A DNA stretch of 64,000 nucleotides from Pedobacter sp. Leaf176 (GTDB taxonomy: Bacteria > Bacteroidota > Bacteroidia > Sphingobacteriales > Sphingobacteriaceae). Below are positions 17,665-26,270 of the stretch, one piece after another (positions within the stretch are counted from its first letter, which is position 1; each line of letters begins with the position of its first letter). Where the stretch lies: NCBI RefSeq assembly GCF_001424305.1, contig NZ_LMPD01000002.1:47531-111530 (forward strand). The letters run 5' to 3'. The translations under genes were made by a program, and so were the position numbers. The notes under the pieces were generated by a model. The model was not told the origin of the DNA and did no database searches. It saw only the letters and a program-made list of their open reading frames with translations.

Positions 17665-18810
17665 TTAAGAAAGATGCTTATGCAAATCTTCTACCCTTTC
17701 GCAACCTACCTGATCCATGACCTGCTTAAGTTGAGTTTTAAGCATACCAATGGTATGATTACCGCCATCATTTCCTAAAGCACCAACGCCGTACATAAAA
17801 GTACGACCAAGGAAAGTAAAATCTGCCCCTGCAGCAATGCTTCTGGCAACATCAGGACCGGAACGAACTCCACTGTCCATCATCACTGTTAATTTATCTT
17901 TGAATTTAGGTGCAATCTGAATTAATGGCTTGATGGAAGACTGGCCTGCATCCAGCTGCCTTCCTCCGTGGTTAGAAACAATAATACCATCTAGCCCCAG
18001 TTGAACAGCCATTTGTGCATCTTCTTCTGTTGCTACACCTTTTAAAACCAGTTTACCTTTCCACTTATCGCGAATTGCTGAGATTCTTTCGGTATTCAAC
18101 CTGCCCGAAAATGTCTTGTTCATGTAAAGTCCCAATTGTTTCATATTTAAACCTTTTGGCATATAGGGCTTCATCGTTTCAAATGCCGGTTGGCCATGGA
18201 AAAGCGTTCTCAAGGCCCATTCGGGTCTACCGCAGATTTGAAGCATGTTTTTCAGCGACATTTTCGGTGGCATAGCCAAGCCGTTACGAATATCGCGGGG
18301 CCGGAATCCAAAACTAGGAACATCACAAAGAATAACCAGCACTTTGCAGCCTGCAGCTTCTGCCCTATTAATAATATCGTCTTTAATTACACTTTCTGCA
18401 GGATGATACAATTGATACCAGGCATTTCCTTGCGTAATTTCCATAATACGCTCTATTGATGACGTACTCACGGTACTTAAAACAAACGGCACATTATGCT
18501 CGAACGCAGCTTTAGCTAATATTTCCGGTGCATTTGGCCAGATTAGCCCCTGCAAACCAACGGGAGCAATTCCGAAAGGTGCATCATAAGTATGGCCGAA
18601 CAGATTCGTTTTTAATGAGGTTTCCTTAAAATCCCTGATGTAAAATGGCAGTAATTCTAAAGCCCTGATGTCATCCGTATTGCGAAATAAATTTACATCC
18701 TCGTTGCAGCCACCATCCAGGTATTCAAAAGCAAAACCTGGTATTTTAGATTTCGCTTTGTTTCTTAAATCATCAATCGATGGATAGTCGGCATTGTATT
18801 TCCAGCTCAT
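17665..18810 (-). CDS. lldD: FMN-dependent alpha-hydroxy-acid (L-lactate) dehydrogenase
   Basis: A 381-residue TIM-barrel flavoprotein of the lactate dehydrogenase/glycolate oxidase family. Visible marks include the N-terminal IPGFAFEYLDGG (Tyr binding substrate carboxylate), PVGLQGLIWP (FMN loop), WYQLYHP, the catalytic SNHGGRQLD His-Arg motif, and MDSGVRSGPDVARSIAAGAD phosphate binding. It is the last gene of the rhamnose operon, 13 bp after the kinase. Context gives it a specific job: L-lactate made by oxidation of L-lactaldehyde is converted to pyruvate, so the second half of rhamnose is not wasted. The electron acceptor is probably a quinone. Confidence 0.85.
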   Translation of the reverse strand: MSWKYNADYPSIDDLRNKAKSKIPGFAFEYLDGGCNEDVNLFRNTDDIRALELLPFYIRDFKETSLKTNLFGHTYDAPFGIAPVGLQGLIWPNAPEILAKAAFEHNVPFVLSTVSTSSIERIMEITQGNAWYQLYHPAESVIKDDIINRAEAAGCKVLVILCDVPSFGFRPRDIRNGLAMPPKMSLKNMLQICGRPEWALRTLFHGQPAFETMKPYMPKGLNMKQLGLYMNKTFSGRLNTERISAIRDKWKGKLVLKGVATEEDAQMAVQLGLDGIIVSNHGGRQLDAGQSSIKPLIQIAPKFKDKLTVMMDSGVRSGPDVARSIAAGADFTFLGRTFMYGVGALGNDGGNHTIGMLKTQLKQVMDQVGCERVEDLHKHLS

Positions 18811-18823
18811 TTTATGTTTTATT

Positions 18824-20209
18824 TTAGAATTGCATACTGCGTTGAATAGCAGAATAATATTTTAATTGAATGATGTCGCTTGGTGGCATATTTTGATTCC
18901 AGGAGTCGTGAATAGCCAACGCTGTTCCGATTGCAGTTGCCTGGGAAACTGAAGATGCATAAACCTCGGTATCAGGAATTGAGGTAGCAAGCAAATGCAT
19001 ATAAATCGCATTTTTACCGAATCCGCCATCTACGAAAATTCGTTTAACACCTTGATTTAATACCAATTTCAATGAATAAATTTGTTGTTTAACCAAATCA
19101 AAAATCAATTGGTGGTAAGCTTCTTCTGCAGTTTGGAACATATTTAAATCTCTATCACCAAAAGCTGATTTTTCTGAAAACGAGTTTTGTAAAATTTGAT
19201 TTTCAGGAATTTTATTTGCTAATCGCAATATCATTCCAGGATTGAATTGCAAATGTTTAAACAGGTATGCTGCTCTATCGAAATGTTCGGCAATACGTTT
19301 TAACTGAACTTCATGCTCATACCCGGCAAAAATTCTCGACGCTTTTACGGCCTTTCCTTTGAAATGCATGTAGCAAAGGCAATCTTGCTTCAGTTCTTCC
19401 TCCGTTAAAACATCTTGATTAAACGGATTTAAACTTATGCACCAGGTTCCGGTTGAAAGTAATATGAATGGAACTGAAAAATTAGCCAAATACGGAATTA
19501 AAGCAGCAGAACTGTCATGTAAGCCCACGCCAACATGAAAATCATGACCTGCAAATTTGGTATGCACCACAGAGTCTGCGGGCGTATATATGCCGAATTT
19601 TTGTTCCAAGCTTTCTTTAATAACCCATTTATGGTATTCATTTTTACCGAAATCCCATAATTGAGTATGACAGCCGATACTGGTGATATCTGCAAGCGCT
19701 TTTCCCGAAATTAAATAACTTAAATATTGCGGTAAATGTAATGCATATTTAACTTTAGAAAAAACTTCAGGTCTTTCTTTTTTCAGGCGATACAACTGCA
19801 TACCTGAATTTAAACTTCCTAAAACTGGAGAAGCTGTTTCTAAAGAAATTTTTGCCTCTCCCCCGTATTTTAAATAGAATTCATTTTTTAAATCTTCAGG
19901 ATATTCTTTAAGGTAATTATAGAGTGGTGTAAGTGGTTCGCCATTTTCATCCAGGTACACGAAACTTGCACCATAAGTTGAAAAATTTATGGCTTTAATA
20001 TCATATTCCTTTAACTGCATAACCTGATTTAAGGAATCGAAAACAGACGAACGAAGGCTTTCCAGGTTCTCACAAGGCTCGCCATCTTCATCTTTTGTTT
20101 CTACAAATCGAGCCGACCGCTCATAAACGATGTTGTAATTTTCATCAATTAGAAACAATTTTTTATTCGTTTTCCCTACATCAAATATCGCTGCAACGGT
20201 TTTTGGCAT
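18824..20209 (-). CDS. rhaB: L-rhamnulokinase (FGGY family)
   Basis: A 461-residue sugar kinase of the FGGY/ASKHA fold that phosphorylates L-rhamnulose at O1 with ATP. It shows the N-terminal phosphate-1 motif FDVGKTNKKLFLID, a hexokinase-type central segment (VGLHDSSAALIPYL, LSTGTWCISLNP), and a C-terminal nucleotide site (IFVDGGFGKNAIYMHLL, ATAIGTALA). The sequence is diverged from E. coli RhaB, but its place between the isomerase and the lactate dehydrogenase fixes the function. It begins 14 bp after the isomerase stop. Confidence 0.82.
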   Translation of the reverse strand: MPKTVAAIFDVGKTNKKLFLIDENYNIVYERSARFVETKDEDGEPCENLESLRSSVFDSLNQVMQLKEYDIKAINFSTYGASFVYLDENGEPLTPLYNYLKEYPEDLKNEFYLKYGGEAKISLETASPVLGSLNSGMQLYRLKKERPEVFSKVKYALHLPQYLSYLISGKALADITSIGCHTQLWDFGKNEYHKWVIKESLEQKFGIYTPADSVVHTKFAGHDFHVGVGLHDSSAALIPYLANFSVPFILLSTGTWCISLNPFNQDVLTEEELKQDCLCYMHFKGKAVKASRIFAGYEHEVQLKRIAEHFDRAAYLFKHLQFNPGMILRLANKIPENQILQNSFSEKSAFGDRDLNMFQTAEEAYHQLIFDLVKQQIYSLKLVLNQGVKRIFVDGGFGKNAIYMHLLATSIPDTEVYASSVSQATAIGTALAIHDSWNQNMPPSDIIQLKYYSAIQRSMQF

Positions 20210-20223
20210 GTTCTCCTCCTTAA

Positions 20224-21507
20224 TTATAAACCTGTTGCAACTGTACCCAAGCCACGGGTTTTAACTAAATTCTCGCGTACGCTAAGCTCACGGTATAAAC
20301 TAATCGGCGATAAAGCTGCATTGGCTCTAAGTCTTGCTTCGGCAACCAACGCTCTAAAATCACTACGGAAAGTATTTTGTAAAATTTCCTGTGCTTTCGC
20401 GACATCATTGTTATTCTGAGCAGCATTTAACGCCTTTCTATCAACCAATAATGCTTGTGCATAGGCAATCATGATGGCCTCAACAGATTGTAATAAATCT
20501 TCCAATGGATCTTTAACGTTATGAGAAGCGTCAATCATCCAGCCTAAATCTTTAACATGATTCATTCCCTTTGCGTCCATACCCTCTACTAATTCGTTAA
20601 AAATTAAGAAAAGCTGGTAAGGTTTAATGCTTCCGGCCGTTAAATCATCGTCGCCATATTTGGAATCGTTGAAGTGGAAACCGCCTAACTTCCCTTCCAT
20701 CAAAAGTAGTGCTACAATCTGCTCAATGTTGGCATTTGGCAAATGGTGACCTAAATCAACCAGAGTATATGCTTTTCTGCCAAGTTTCGAAGCATAAAGC
20801 AATGATTGTCCCCAATCGCCAACTGTTGTTGAATAAAAATTCGGTTCGAATGCTTTGTACTCTACAAACATTTTCCAGTCCTCCGGTAAAGCGGCATAAA
20901 TTTCTTGTAAGCTTTCCAATGTATTTTCGAAAGCATTGCGGAAATTTAGCTGACCGGGGAAGCAGGAGCCATCGGCAAGCCAAACTGTTAGTGCATCAGA
21001 ACCTAATGCAATGCCTTGTTTAATCACTTCAATGTTATGTTCTATTGCCTGCTTCCGCACAGCTTTATTTACATTTTGTAAGGAGCCAAATTTATAGCTG
21101 TGAGGGCTTCCTGCCTGATCTTGAAAAGTGTTCGAGTTCATTGCGTCGAACTTTAATCCGTAACCTGACGCCAGCGTTTTTAATGCTTCAGCATTTTGCG
21201 GAATATCCCACGGAATATGCAAAGAGATGGCACCACTTGCACCATTTAATGCATGAAGTAAACCTACATCTTCAATTTTTTCTTCAATTGTTCTAGGCTC
21301 ACCGCCGGTTATTGCAAAGCGTCCAAACCGGGTTCCGCCCGTACCTAAGGCCCAGCTTGGAATCGCAATTTGAAAATCGACAAGTTTTTGAATTATGCTT
21401 TCTAAATCAATATGCGACCATTCTTCTTTCAAAAAATTTAGCTTTCGATGATGCGAAGTTATTAGGGCGTCATTATGTTTTTCTATTTGGTTCTGATCGA
21501 TGTTCAT
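20224..21507 (-). CDS. rhaI: L-rhamnose isomerase, RhaI (Pseudomonas stutzeri) type
   Basis: A 427-residue TIM-barrel sugar isomerase converting L-rhamnose to L-rhamnulose. Signature segments: IAIPSWALGTGGTRFGRF (N-terminal), SDALTVWLADGSCFPGQ, FVEYKAFEPNFYSTTVGDWGQS (metal-binding Glu and Lys), LVDLGHHLPNANIEQIV, and GGFHFNDSKYGDDDL (metal-binding His and Asp). This is the RhaI subtype rather than the E. coli RhaA subtype. An intergenic gap of 150 bp with two hairpins separates it from the upstream aldolase gene, in contrast to the tight spacing downstream. Confidence 0.88.
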   Translation of the reverse strand: MNIDQNQIEKHNDALITSHHRKLNFLKEEWSHIDLESIIQKLVDFQIAIPSWALGTGGTRFGRFAITGGEPRTIEEKIEDVGLLHALNGASGAISLHIPWDIPQNAEALKTLASGYGLKFDAMNSNTFQDQAGSPHSYKFGSLQNVNKAVRKQAIEHNIEVIKQGIALGSDALTVWLADGSCFPGQLNFRNAFENTLESLQEIYAALPEDWKMFVEYKAFEPNFYSTTVGDWGQSLLYASKLGRKAYTLVDLGHHLPNANIEQIVALLLMEGKLGGFHFNDSKYGDDDLTAGSIKPYQLFLIFNELVEGMDAKGMNHVKDLGWMIDASHNVKDPLEDLLQSVEAIMIAYAQALLVDRKALNAAQNNNDVAKAQEILQNTFRSDFRALVAEARLRANAALSPISLYRELSVRENLVKTRGLGTVATGL

Positions 21508-21524
21508 CTTCTATTCGGTTAAAC

Positions 21525-21544
21525 CAGTTTGTAAACACAAACTG
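21525..21544 (-). promoter_or_regulatory. Perfect palindrome upstream of the rhamnose isomerase
   Basis: CAGTTTGT, a 4-bp centre and ACAAACTG form a perfect 8-bp inverted repeat 18 bp before the isomerase ATG. It may be a regulator operator or an mRNA hairpin affecting isomerase translation. No second copy was found by eye near rhaT. Confidence 0.35.
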
Positions 21545-21605
21545 TAGTCGGTTAATATACTATCTTACTCGTGAAAAATACGATGATGATACTAAAAGTT
21601 ATTTC

Positions 21606-21627
21606 GGCCCGCAATGAGCCACGGGCC
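21606..21627. other. GC-rich hairpin inside the rhamnose operon
   Basis: GGCCCG and CGGGCC flank a 10-nt loop in the aldolase-isomerase gap. On the transcribed strand no U-run follows, so it is more likely an RNA processing or stability hairpin than a terminator. Confidence 0.3.
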
Positions 21628-21657
21628 TTTTCGAAACAACTTACTAAACTATCTTAA

Positions 21658-23778
21658 TTATCGTACAAATGCCATGGCAACACCACCATCAACATTTAAA
21701 ACGTTACCTGTCGATTTTTGCAGCAAACCACCAACAAAGGCGAAACATGCGTTTGCAATATCATCTGGTAAAATAATTTGATTTAATAAAGTGCGTTTTG
21801 CATAATAAGCAGGCAATTCTGCAACGGTAACGCCGTAAGCTTTAGCTCTGCCTTCCGCCCAGCCACCAGCCCAGATGTTACTATCACTGATTACCGCATC
21901 GGGATTTACAACGTTAACACGAATGTTATCGCCACCGAGCTCAGCAGCATTTAACCGGCTTAAATGTAATTGAGCTGCCTTCGCACTGCCATAACCAGCA
22001 TTATTAGGCCCGCTAACTAATGCATTCTTACTTACAATATTAATGATATCGCCGCCAATACTTTGCTTTTTCATCGTATTTGTTGCAGCCTGCGTAATAA
22101 AAAACTGGCCTTTTACCAAAACATCGTATAGTAAGTCCCAGTCTTGCTCGGTATGGTCGCTAATTGTTTTCGAAATTGATAAGCCTGCATTGTTCACCAC
22201 AATATCAATACCACCAAAAGCCAATGCTGCCAAATCAAAAGCAGCGTTAATATCTTCCTGACTGGTTACATTTAAAATTGCCGTGCTGTAAGAATCTTTA
22301 CCAAACTGGGCAGCGAATTCCTGTCCGGCAGCTTCTAAGCGTTCAGCATTCATATCGTTTAAAATCACTACAGCGCCTTCGGAAACGAATTTCTTAGCAA
22401 TCGCTTTTCCAATTCCACCTGCACTACCTGTAATTAAAGCGATTTTGCCGGTCAATGGTTTCGGTTTTGGCATACGCTGAAGTTTCGCTTCCTCCAATAA
22501 CCAATATTCAATATTGAAAGCTTCCTGATGTGGCAACGAAGTGTATTCAGAAATTGCTTCAGCTCCTTTCATCACATTAATGGCATTGATGTAAAATTCT
22601 GCGGCAACTCTTGCTGTTTGTTTATCTTTAGAAAAAGTAAACATTCCGATGCCCGGATATAGAATTACGACTGGATTCGTATCGCGTATTGCCGGACTGT
22701 TAGGGTGTTTACAAGTTTCATAATAATCGGTATACATTGCCCTATATGCCTCGAAAGCTGGCTCTAAAGTTTCTTTTAAAGTTTTTGTATCTGATAAATC
22801 TGCATCTGCTGTCAAGGTTAAAACCAGCGGACTGATTTTTGTTCTCAAGAAGTGGTCAGGACAACTGGTACCCATAGGGGCCAATCTGGATAAATCATTT
22901 GAGTTAATGAATTCTAAAACACGGGCATCATCTGTAAAATGACCGATCATGTGTTGTTTCGAAGAACATAAACCACGCAGAACAGGCGCTAAAGTTGCTG
23001 CTTGTTTTTTACGTTTATCAGACGCCGCACTTTCTATTTTTTGTCCGCCAAAAACAGGACCCTTTTTTCCATAATTTTTAGAGAGATAATCCGAACAAAT
23101 CTCGATAACATCCAGGGTGTTTACATAACTTTCGTAAGCAGTATTGCCCCAGGTAAATAATCCGTGAGAACCCAACATAATTCCACGGATACCAGGATTT
23201 TCATCAAGGCATTTTTTCAAAGTCAGCCCCAATTCAAAACCAGGTTTTTTCCATTCAACCCAGCCAATTGTACCACCGAATAATTCTTCAGTTATTTTTT
23301 TCCCGTCTTTAGCCGCTGCAATCGCAATCGCTGCATCAGGATGCAGATGGTCGATATGTGCAAATGGCAAGAATCCATGCAAGGGCGTATCAATAGAAGG
23401 CGCCTTAGAGCTCAAATCGAAAATACAATGGTTAAATAGCTCAACCATTTCATCTTCGTGTTCCACACCTCGATAAATATTTTTTAAGCTTCTGAGTCTG
23501 TCTACATAGAGGGCGGCCAATCCGTTTTTCTTCAAAGTACCTAAATCTCCACCAGATCCCTTAACCCACATCACTTCTGTCCCTGAACCTGTTAAAGGGT
23601 CTTTCTCTAATAATTTACATGACGTGTTACCGCCGCCATAATTCGTTAATCGTAGATCTGCACCCAGTAAGTTAGAGCGATAGATTAACAATGCAACTTC
23701 ATCTCCGGCTAATTTTGCAGCCTCTTCTTCATCCCATAAGTAGCTTACGTACTTATAATTTGTTTCTTTAACAGACAT
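21658..23778 (-). CDS. rhaD: Bifunctional rhamnulose-1-phosphate aldolase / lactaldehyde dehydrogenase
   Basis: A 706-residue fusion. Residues about 20-400 form a class II aldolase domain (GSGTEVMWVKGSGGDLGTL, FAHIDHLHPDA with zinc His residues, GSHGLFTWG) that splits L-rhamnulose 1-phosphate into DHAP and L-lactaldehyde. Residues about 445-706 are a short-chain dehydrogenase (TGSAGGIGKAIA cofactor loop, NNAG, Ser and YGSAK catalytic residues) expected to oxidise L-lactaldehyde to L-lactate. This fusion is the known RhaD-type bifunctional enzyme of many bacteria lacking separate RhaD and AldA. Second gene of the operon, 25 bp after rhaT; it feeds the lactate dehydrogenase at the operon's end. 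Confidence 0.9.
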   Translation of the reverse strand: MSVKETNYKYVSYLWDEEEAAKLAGDEVALLIYRSNLLGADLRLTNYGGGNTSCKLLEKDPLTGSGTEVMWVKGSGGDLGTLKKNGLAALYVDRLRSLKNIYRGVEHEDEMVELFNHCIFDLSSKAPSIDTPLHGFLPFAHIDHLHPDAAIAIAAAKDGKKITEELFGGTIGWVEWKKPGFELGLTLKKCLDENPGIRGIMLGSHGLFTWGNTAYESYVNTLDVIEICSDYLSKNYGKKGPVFGGQKIESAASDKRKKQAATLAPVLRGLCSSKQHMIGHFTDDARVLEFINSNDLSRLAPMGTSCPDHFLRTKISPLVLTLTADADLSDTKTLKETLEPAFEAYRAMYTDYYETCKHPNSPAIRDTNPVVILYPGIGMFTFSKDKQTARVAAEFYINAINVMKGAEAISEYTSLPHQEAFNIEYWLLEEAKLQRMPKPKPLTGKIALITGSAGGIGKAIAKKFVSEGAVVILNDMNAERLEAAGQEFAAQFGKDSYSTAILNVTSQEDINAAFDLAALAFGGIDIVVNNAGLSISKTISDHTEQDWDLLYDVLVKGQFFITQAATNTMKKQSIGGDIINIVSKNALVSGPNNAGYGSAKAAQLHLSRLNAAELGGDNIRVNVVNPDAVISDSNIWAGGWAEGRAKAYGVTVAELPAYYAKRTLLNQIILPDDIANACFAFVGGLLQKSTGNVLNVDGGVAMAFVR

Positions 23779-23803
23779 CTATATTTAATATTTACTTTTT
23801 AAA

Positions 23804-24895
23804 TTATTTAATTGAATTGCCGTAGCCAACTATAAGTACGGATACGATTATGGTTAAAATACCGACCAAAACGGTTGTTAATGTTTTCTTTGATACACCT
23901 TTCCATTCTTTTAAAACCAAACCCCAAACATTCGCTATTAGGATTATGAAAGCCATATGTAAAATCCAGGAGCTGGCGCCATTACCCATTTTGCTTTCGC
24001 CCATTCCATAGAAGAAAAATTGCAGGAACCAGGTTGTACCTGCGATTGCAGAGAAGATGTAATTCTTCAGTAATGGTGTGCTTCCTTTCGTGTAATCACC
24101 AAAAGTTTTATTGCGGGCATTTAGAACCATACACCAGATAAAGTTAGTAGTTAAGCCGCCCCAAAGTACAACCACATAAGTTACATTATTCTGGAAAAGA
24201 AAATTACCCGTTTCAGATGGATTTGCCGCTTTCCAGATTGCGTTGGCGGCATCAGCCATTGGCTTTCCGGCTTCGATACCGAAATTAAAACAAGCACTCA
24301 ATACACCTGATACAATACCGACAAATAAACCTAAACCAAATTTATACTCCGTTTTAACTTCCATTCCGTGTGGATCGGTAACGTCGGATTTAATTTCTTT
24401 TTCTTTCATCATACCTGCCTTACCGCAGATAACAATACCTAAAACGCAAACTAAAAGCCCTAAAAGAACCATTCTACCCCAGCTGGTTTCGATAAACATC
24501 GAAAACGTATCTTTACCTGCCTGGGGAAAAAAATCGAAATAAATTGAAGGCAAAACGGAGCCGAGAACCATACAAAGGCCCAGGATGATACTACTGCCCA
24601 ACGAAACCCCTAAATAACGAACACCCAGTCCATAAGTTAGACCGCCGATGCCCCAAAGAATGCCAAAGAAATAAGTTAATATTAAAGTGCTTCCGCTTGT
24701 ACCTGCAATGATATCTGTAAAGTTCGGGATTGTTAAAAATGCGGCAAGTGGGGGAACAATTAACCATGAAAATATACCGCCAACGATCCAGTAGCTTTCC
24801 CATGCCCAACCTTTAACTTTTTTATACGGAATGTAGAAGCTACCGGAGGCAAAACCGCCGATAAAATGGAAAATTACGCCTAGAATTGCTTGCAT
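23804..24895 (-). CDS. rhaT: L-rhamnose/proton symporter
   Basis: A 363-residue inner-membrane permease with about ten hydrophobic segments and RhaT family features: N-terminal GGFASGSFYIPYKKVKGWAWE, FGILWGIGGLTYGLGVRYLG, GIVSGVLSACFNFGIEAGKP, and NFIWCMVLNARN. Imports L-rhamnose with H+. First gene of the five-gene rhamnose operon, divergent from the GntR regulator across a 66-bp intergenic region that must hold both promoters; a minus-strand TATATTTC near 24934-24941 is a plausible -7 element. Confidence 0.92.
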   Translation of the reverse strand: MQAILGVIFHFIGGFASGSFYIPYKKVKGWAWESYWIVGGIFSWLIVPPLAAFLTIPNFTDIIAGTSGSTLILTYFFGILWGIGGLTYGLGVRYLGVSLGSSIILGLCMVLGSVLPSIYFDFFPQAGKDTFSMFIETSWGRMVLLGLLVCVLGIVICGKAGMMKEKEIKSDVTDPHGMEVKTEYKFGLGLFVGIVSGVLSACFNFGIEAGKPMADAANAIWKAANPSETGNFLFQNNVTYVVVLWGGLTTNFIWCMVLNARNKTFGDYTKGSTPLLKNYIFSAIAGTTWFLQFFFYGMGESKMGNGASSWILHMAFIILIANVWGLVLKEWKGVSKKTLTTVLVGILTIIVSVLIVGYGNSIK

Positions 24896-24961
24896 ATTAA
24901 TGGTTTTATATTTGGTTTTCGAATGTAGAAATTGAAATATACTTAACTGTTATGTACTGTC

Positions 24962-26044
24962 ATGCTAATCACGAATGTGTTTGTTATATTTGAGGAAAAT
25001 ATCTCCAAAGTTTTGAAATCCGAAGATTTAATAAACCATATTACAATCGATGAATATTCTGCCACGCCGAAATATAAGCAACTAGTAAACACGATTTTAT
25101 ATGCAATTGAAACAGGAAAAATCCAAAATGGAAGCATGTTGCCTTCGATTAACGAATTAAGTTTCGTTTTAGAAATATCGAGAGACACAGCAGAAAAAGG
25201 TTATCGCCGGCTCAGAAAACTTGGCGTTATCGAGTCTATCCCGGGGAAAGGCTACTTTGTTATCGATACAGATTTTTCGAGACAACTTAAAATCTGTTTA
25301 TTGTTTAATAAATTGAGTACGCACAAAAAAATCATCTACGATTCTTTTACAAAAGCTATTGGCGAAAGAGCTGCAATTGACTTATATGTATACAACAACG
25401 ACTTTTCGCTTTTCAAAAGCCTTCTTAATAATAAAAAAGAGGGTTACACACATTATGTAATCATACCTCATTTTACTGAAGGCGATGAAAAGGCACAGGA
25501 CGTTATTAATGCGATACCGAGAGAGAAACTTGTCATTTTAGATAAACTCCTGCCGGGAATTACCGGTGAATATGCTGCTGTTTACGAAAATTTTGCTCAA
25601 GATATTTATAATGCACTCGAACAAGCCTTAACACCACTGTCAAAATATGAAACTTTAAAAGTTATCTTCCCGAAAAACACTTATTTCCCGCAAGAAATCT
25701 TAGATGGCTTTTACAGGTTTTGCCAGCAATATGCTTTCAATCATAAAGTTGTAGATAATATAGTTGATGAAGAAATAAGCGTGGGTGAAGTTTACATCAG
25801 TTTAATGGAAGATGATCTGGTTACGCTTATCGAAAGGTTGTTAGCGAAGGGAATGGAAGTTGGCAAAGATGTTGGCGTCATTTCCTATAATGAAACACCA
25901 CTGAAGCGAATAATTCTAAACGGCATCACGACAATTTCTACTGATTTCGCAATGCTTGGTACTGAAACAGCACATTGTATCTTAAATAACATCCGCCAAA
26001 AAATACACGTTCCTTTTTATTTGAATTTAAGGAAATCGCTTTGA
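24962..26044 (+). CDS. GntR-family regulator with LacI-like sensor domain (rhamnose/arabinose)
   Basis: A transcriptional regulator of 360 residues from the ATG at 24962. Residues about 30-100 form a GntR winged helix-turn-helix (TPKYKQLVNTILYAIETGKI, LPSINELSFVLEISRDTAEKGYRRL, GVIESIPGKGYFV). The remainder resembles a periplasmic-binding/LacI-type effector domain (KICLLFNKLS, YTHYVIIPHF, DVGVISYNETPLKRI, GITTIS), the same architecture as Bacillus AraR. It lies between the divergent rhaT operon and the araBDA genes and may control either or both. A perfect TAnnTTTG element at 24985-24992 overlaps codons 8-11, so the real start may be the in-frame TTG at 25013. Confidence 0.82.
   Translation: MLITNVFVIFEENISKVLKSEDLINHITIDEYSATPKYKQLVNTILYAIETGKIQNGSMLPSINELSFVLEISRDTAEKGYRRLRKLGVIESIPGKGYFVIDTDFSRQLKICLLFNKLSTHKKIIYDSFTKAIGERAAIDLYVYNNDFSLFKSLLNNKKEGYTHYVIIPHFTEGDEKAQDVINAIPREKLVILDKLLPGITGEYAAVYENFAQDIYNALEQALTPLSKYETLKVIFPKNTYFPQEILDGFYRFCQQYAFNHKVVDNIVDEEISVGEVYISLMEDDLVTLIERLLAKGMEVGKDVGVISYNETPLKRIILNGITTISTDFAMLGTETAHCILNNIRQKIHVPFYLNLRKSL
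24985..24992 (+). promoter_or_regulatory. Possible -7 promoter element within the 5' end of the GntR gene
   Basis: TATATTTG matches TAnnTTTG exactly. If used, the transcript would start near 24999 and translation would need the TTG at 25013, removing 17 residues that precede the conserved domain. Confidence 0.35.
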
Positions 26045-26234
26045 GAAAAAAATCAGCAGACGCCTATTTTTATCTACAATTTCCGGGTGATTGCTTTCAG
26101 AAATATATGGCGACAATACCATTAATCTACTTAAAAAATTGTTTATTTTTAGAGATTAAGTCATATACAACTGGCTATTTAAACTAATGTGGAAATTAAT
26201 AATTCTCAAAATGAAACAAAAATTTTTATATATG

Positions 26235-26267
26235 AATAAATAAACGTTAATTAGACATTTATTTATT
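26235..26267 (+). promoter_or_regulatory. Inverted repeat just upstream of araB
   Basis: AATAAATAAA and TTTATTTATT form a perfect 10-bp inverted repeat with a 13-bp centre, ending 3 bp before the ribulokinase ATG. Its position suits an operator for the neighbouring GntR regulator, but AT-richness makes chance occurrence possible. The rest of the 226-bp intergenic region holds no clear element. Confidence 0.3.
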
Positions 26268-26270
26268 GTT

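Noticed and set aside
20709..21617. Several plus-strand frames of 80-104 codons over the rhamnose isomerase
   Set aside because: Antisense to a conserved enzyme and without domain character.
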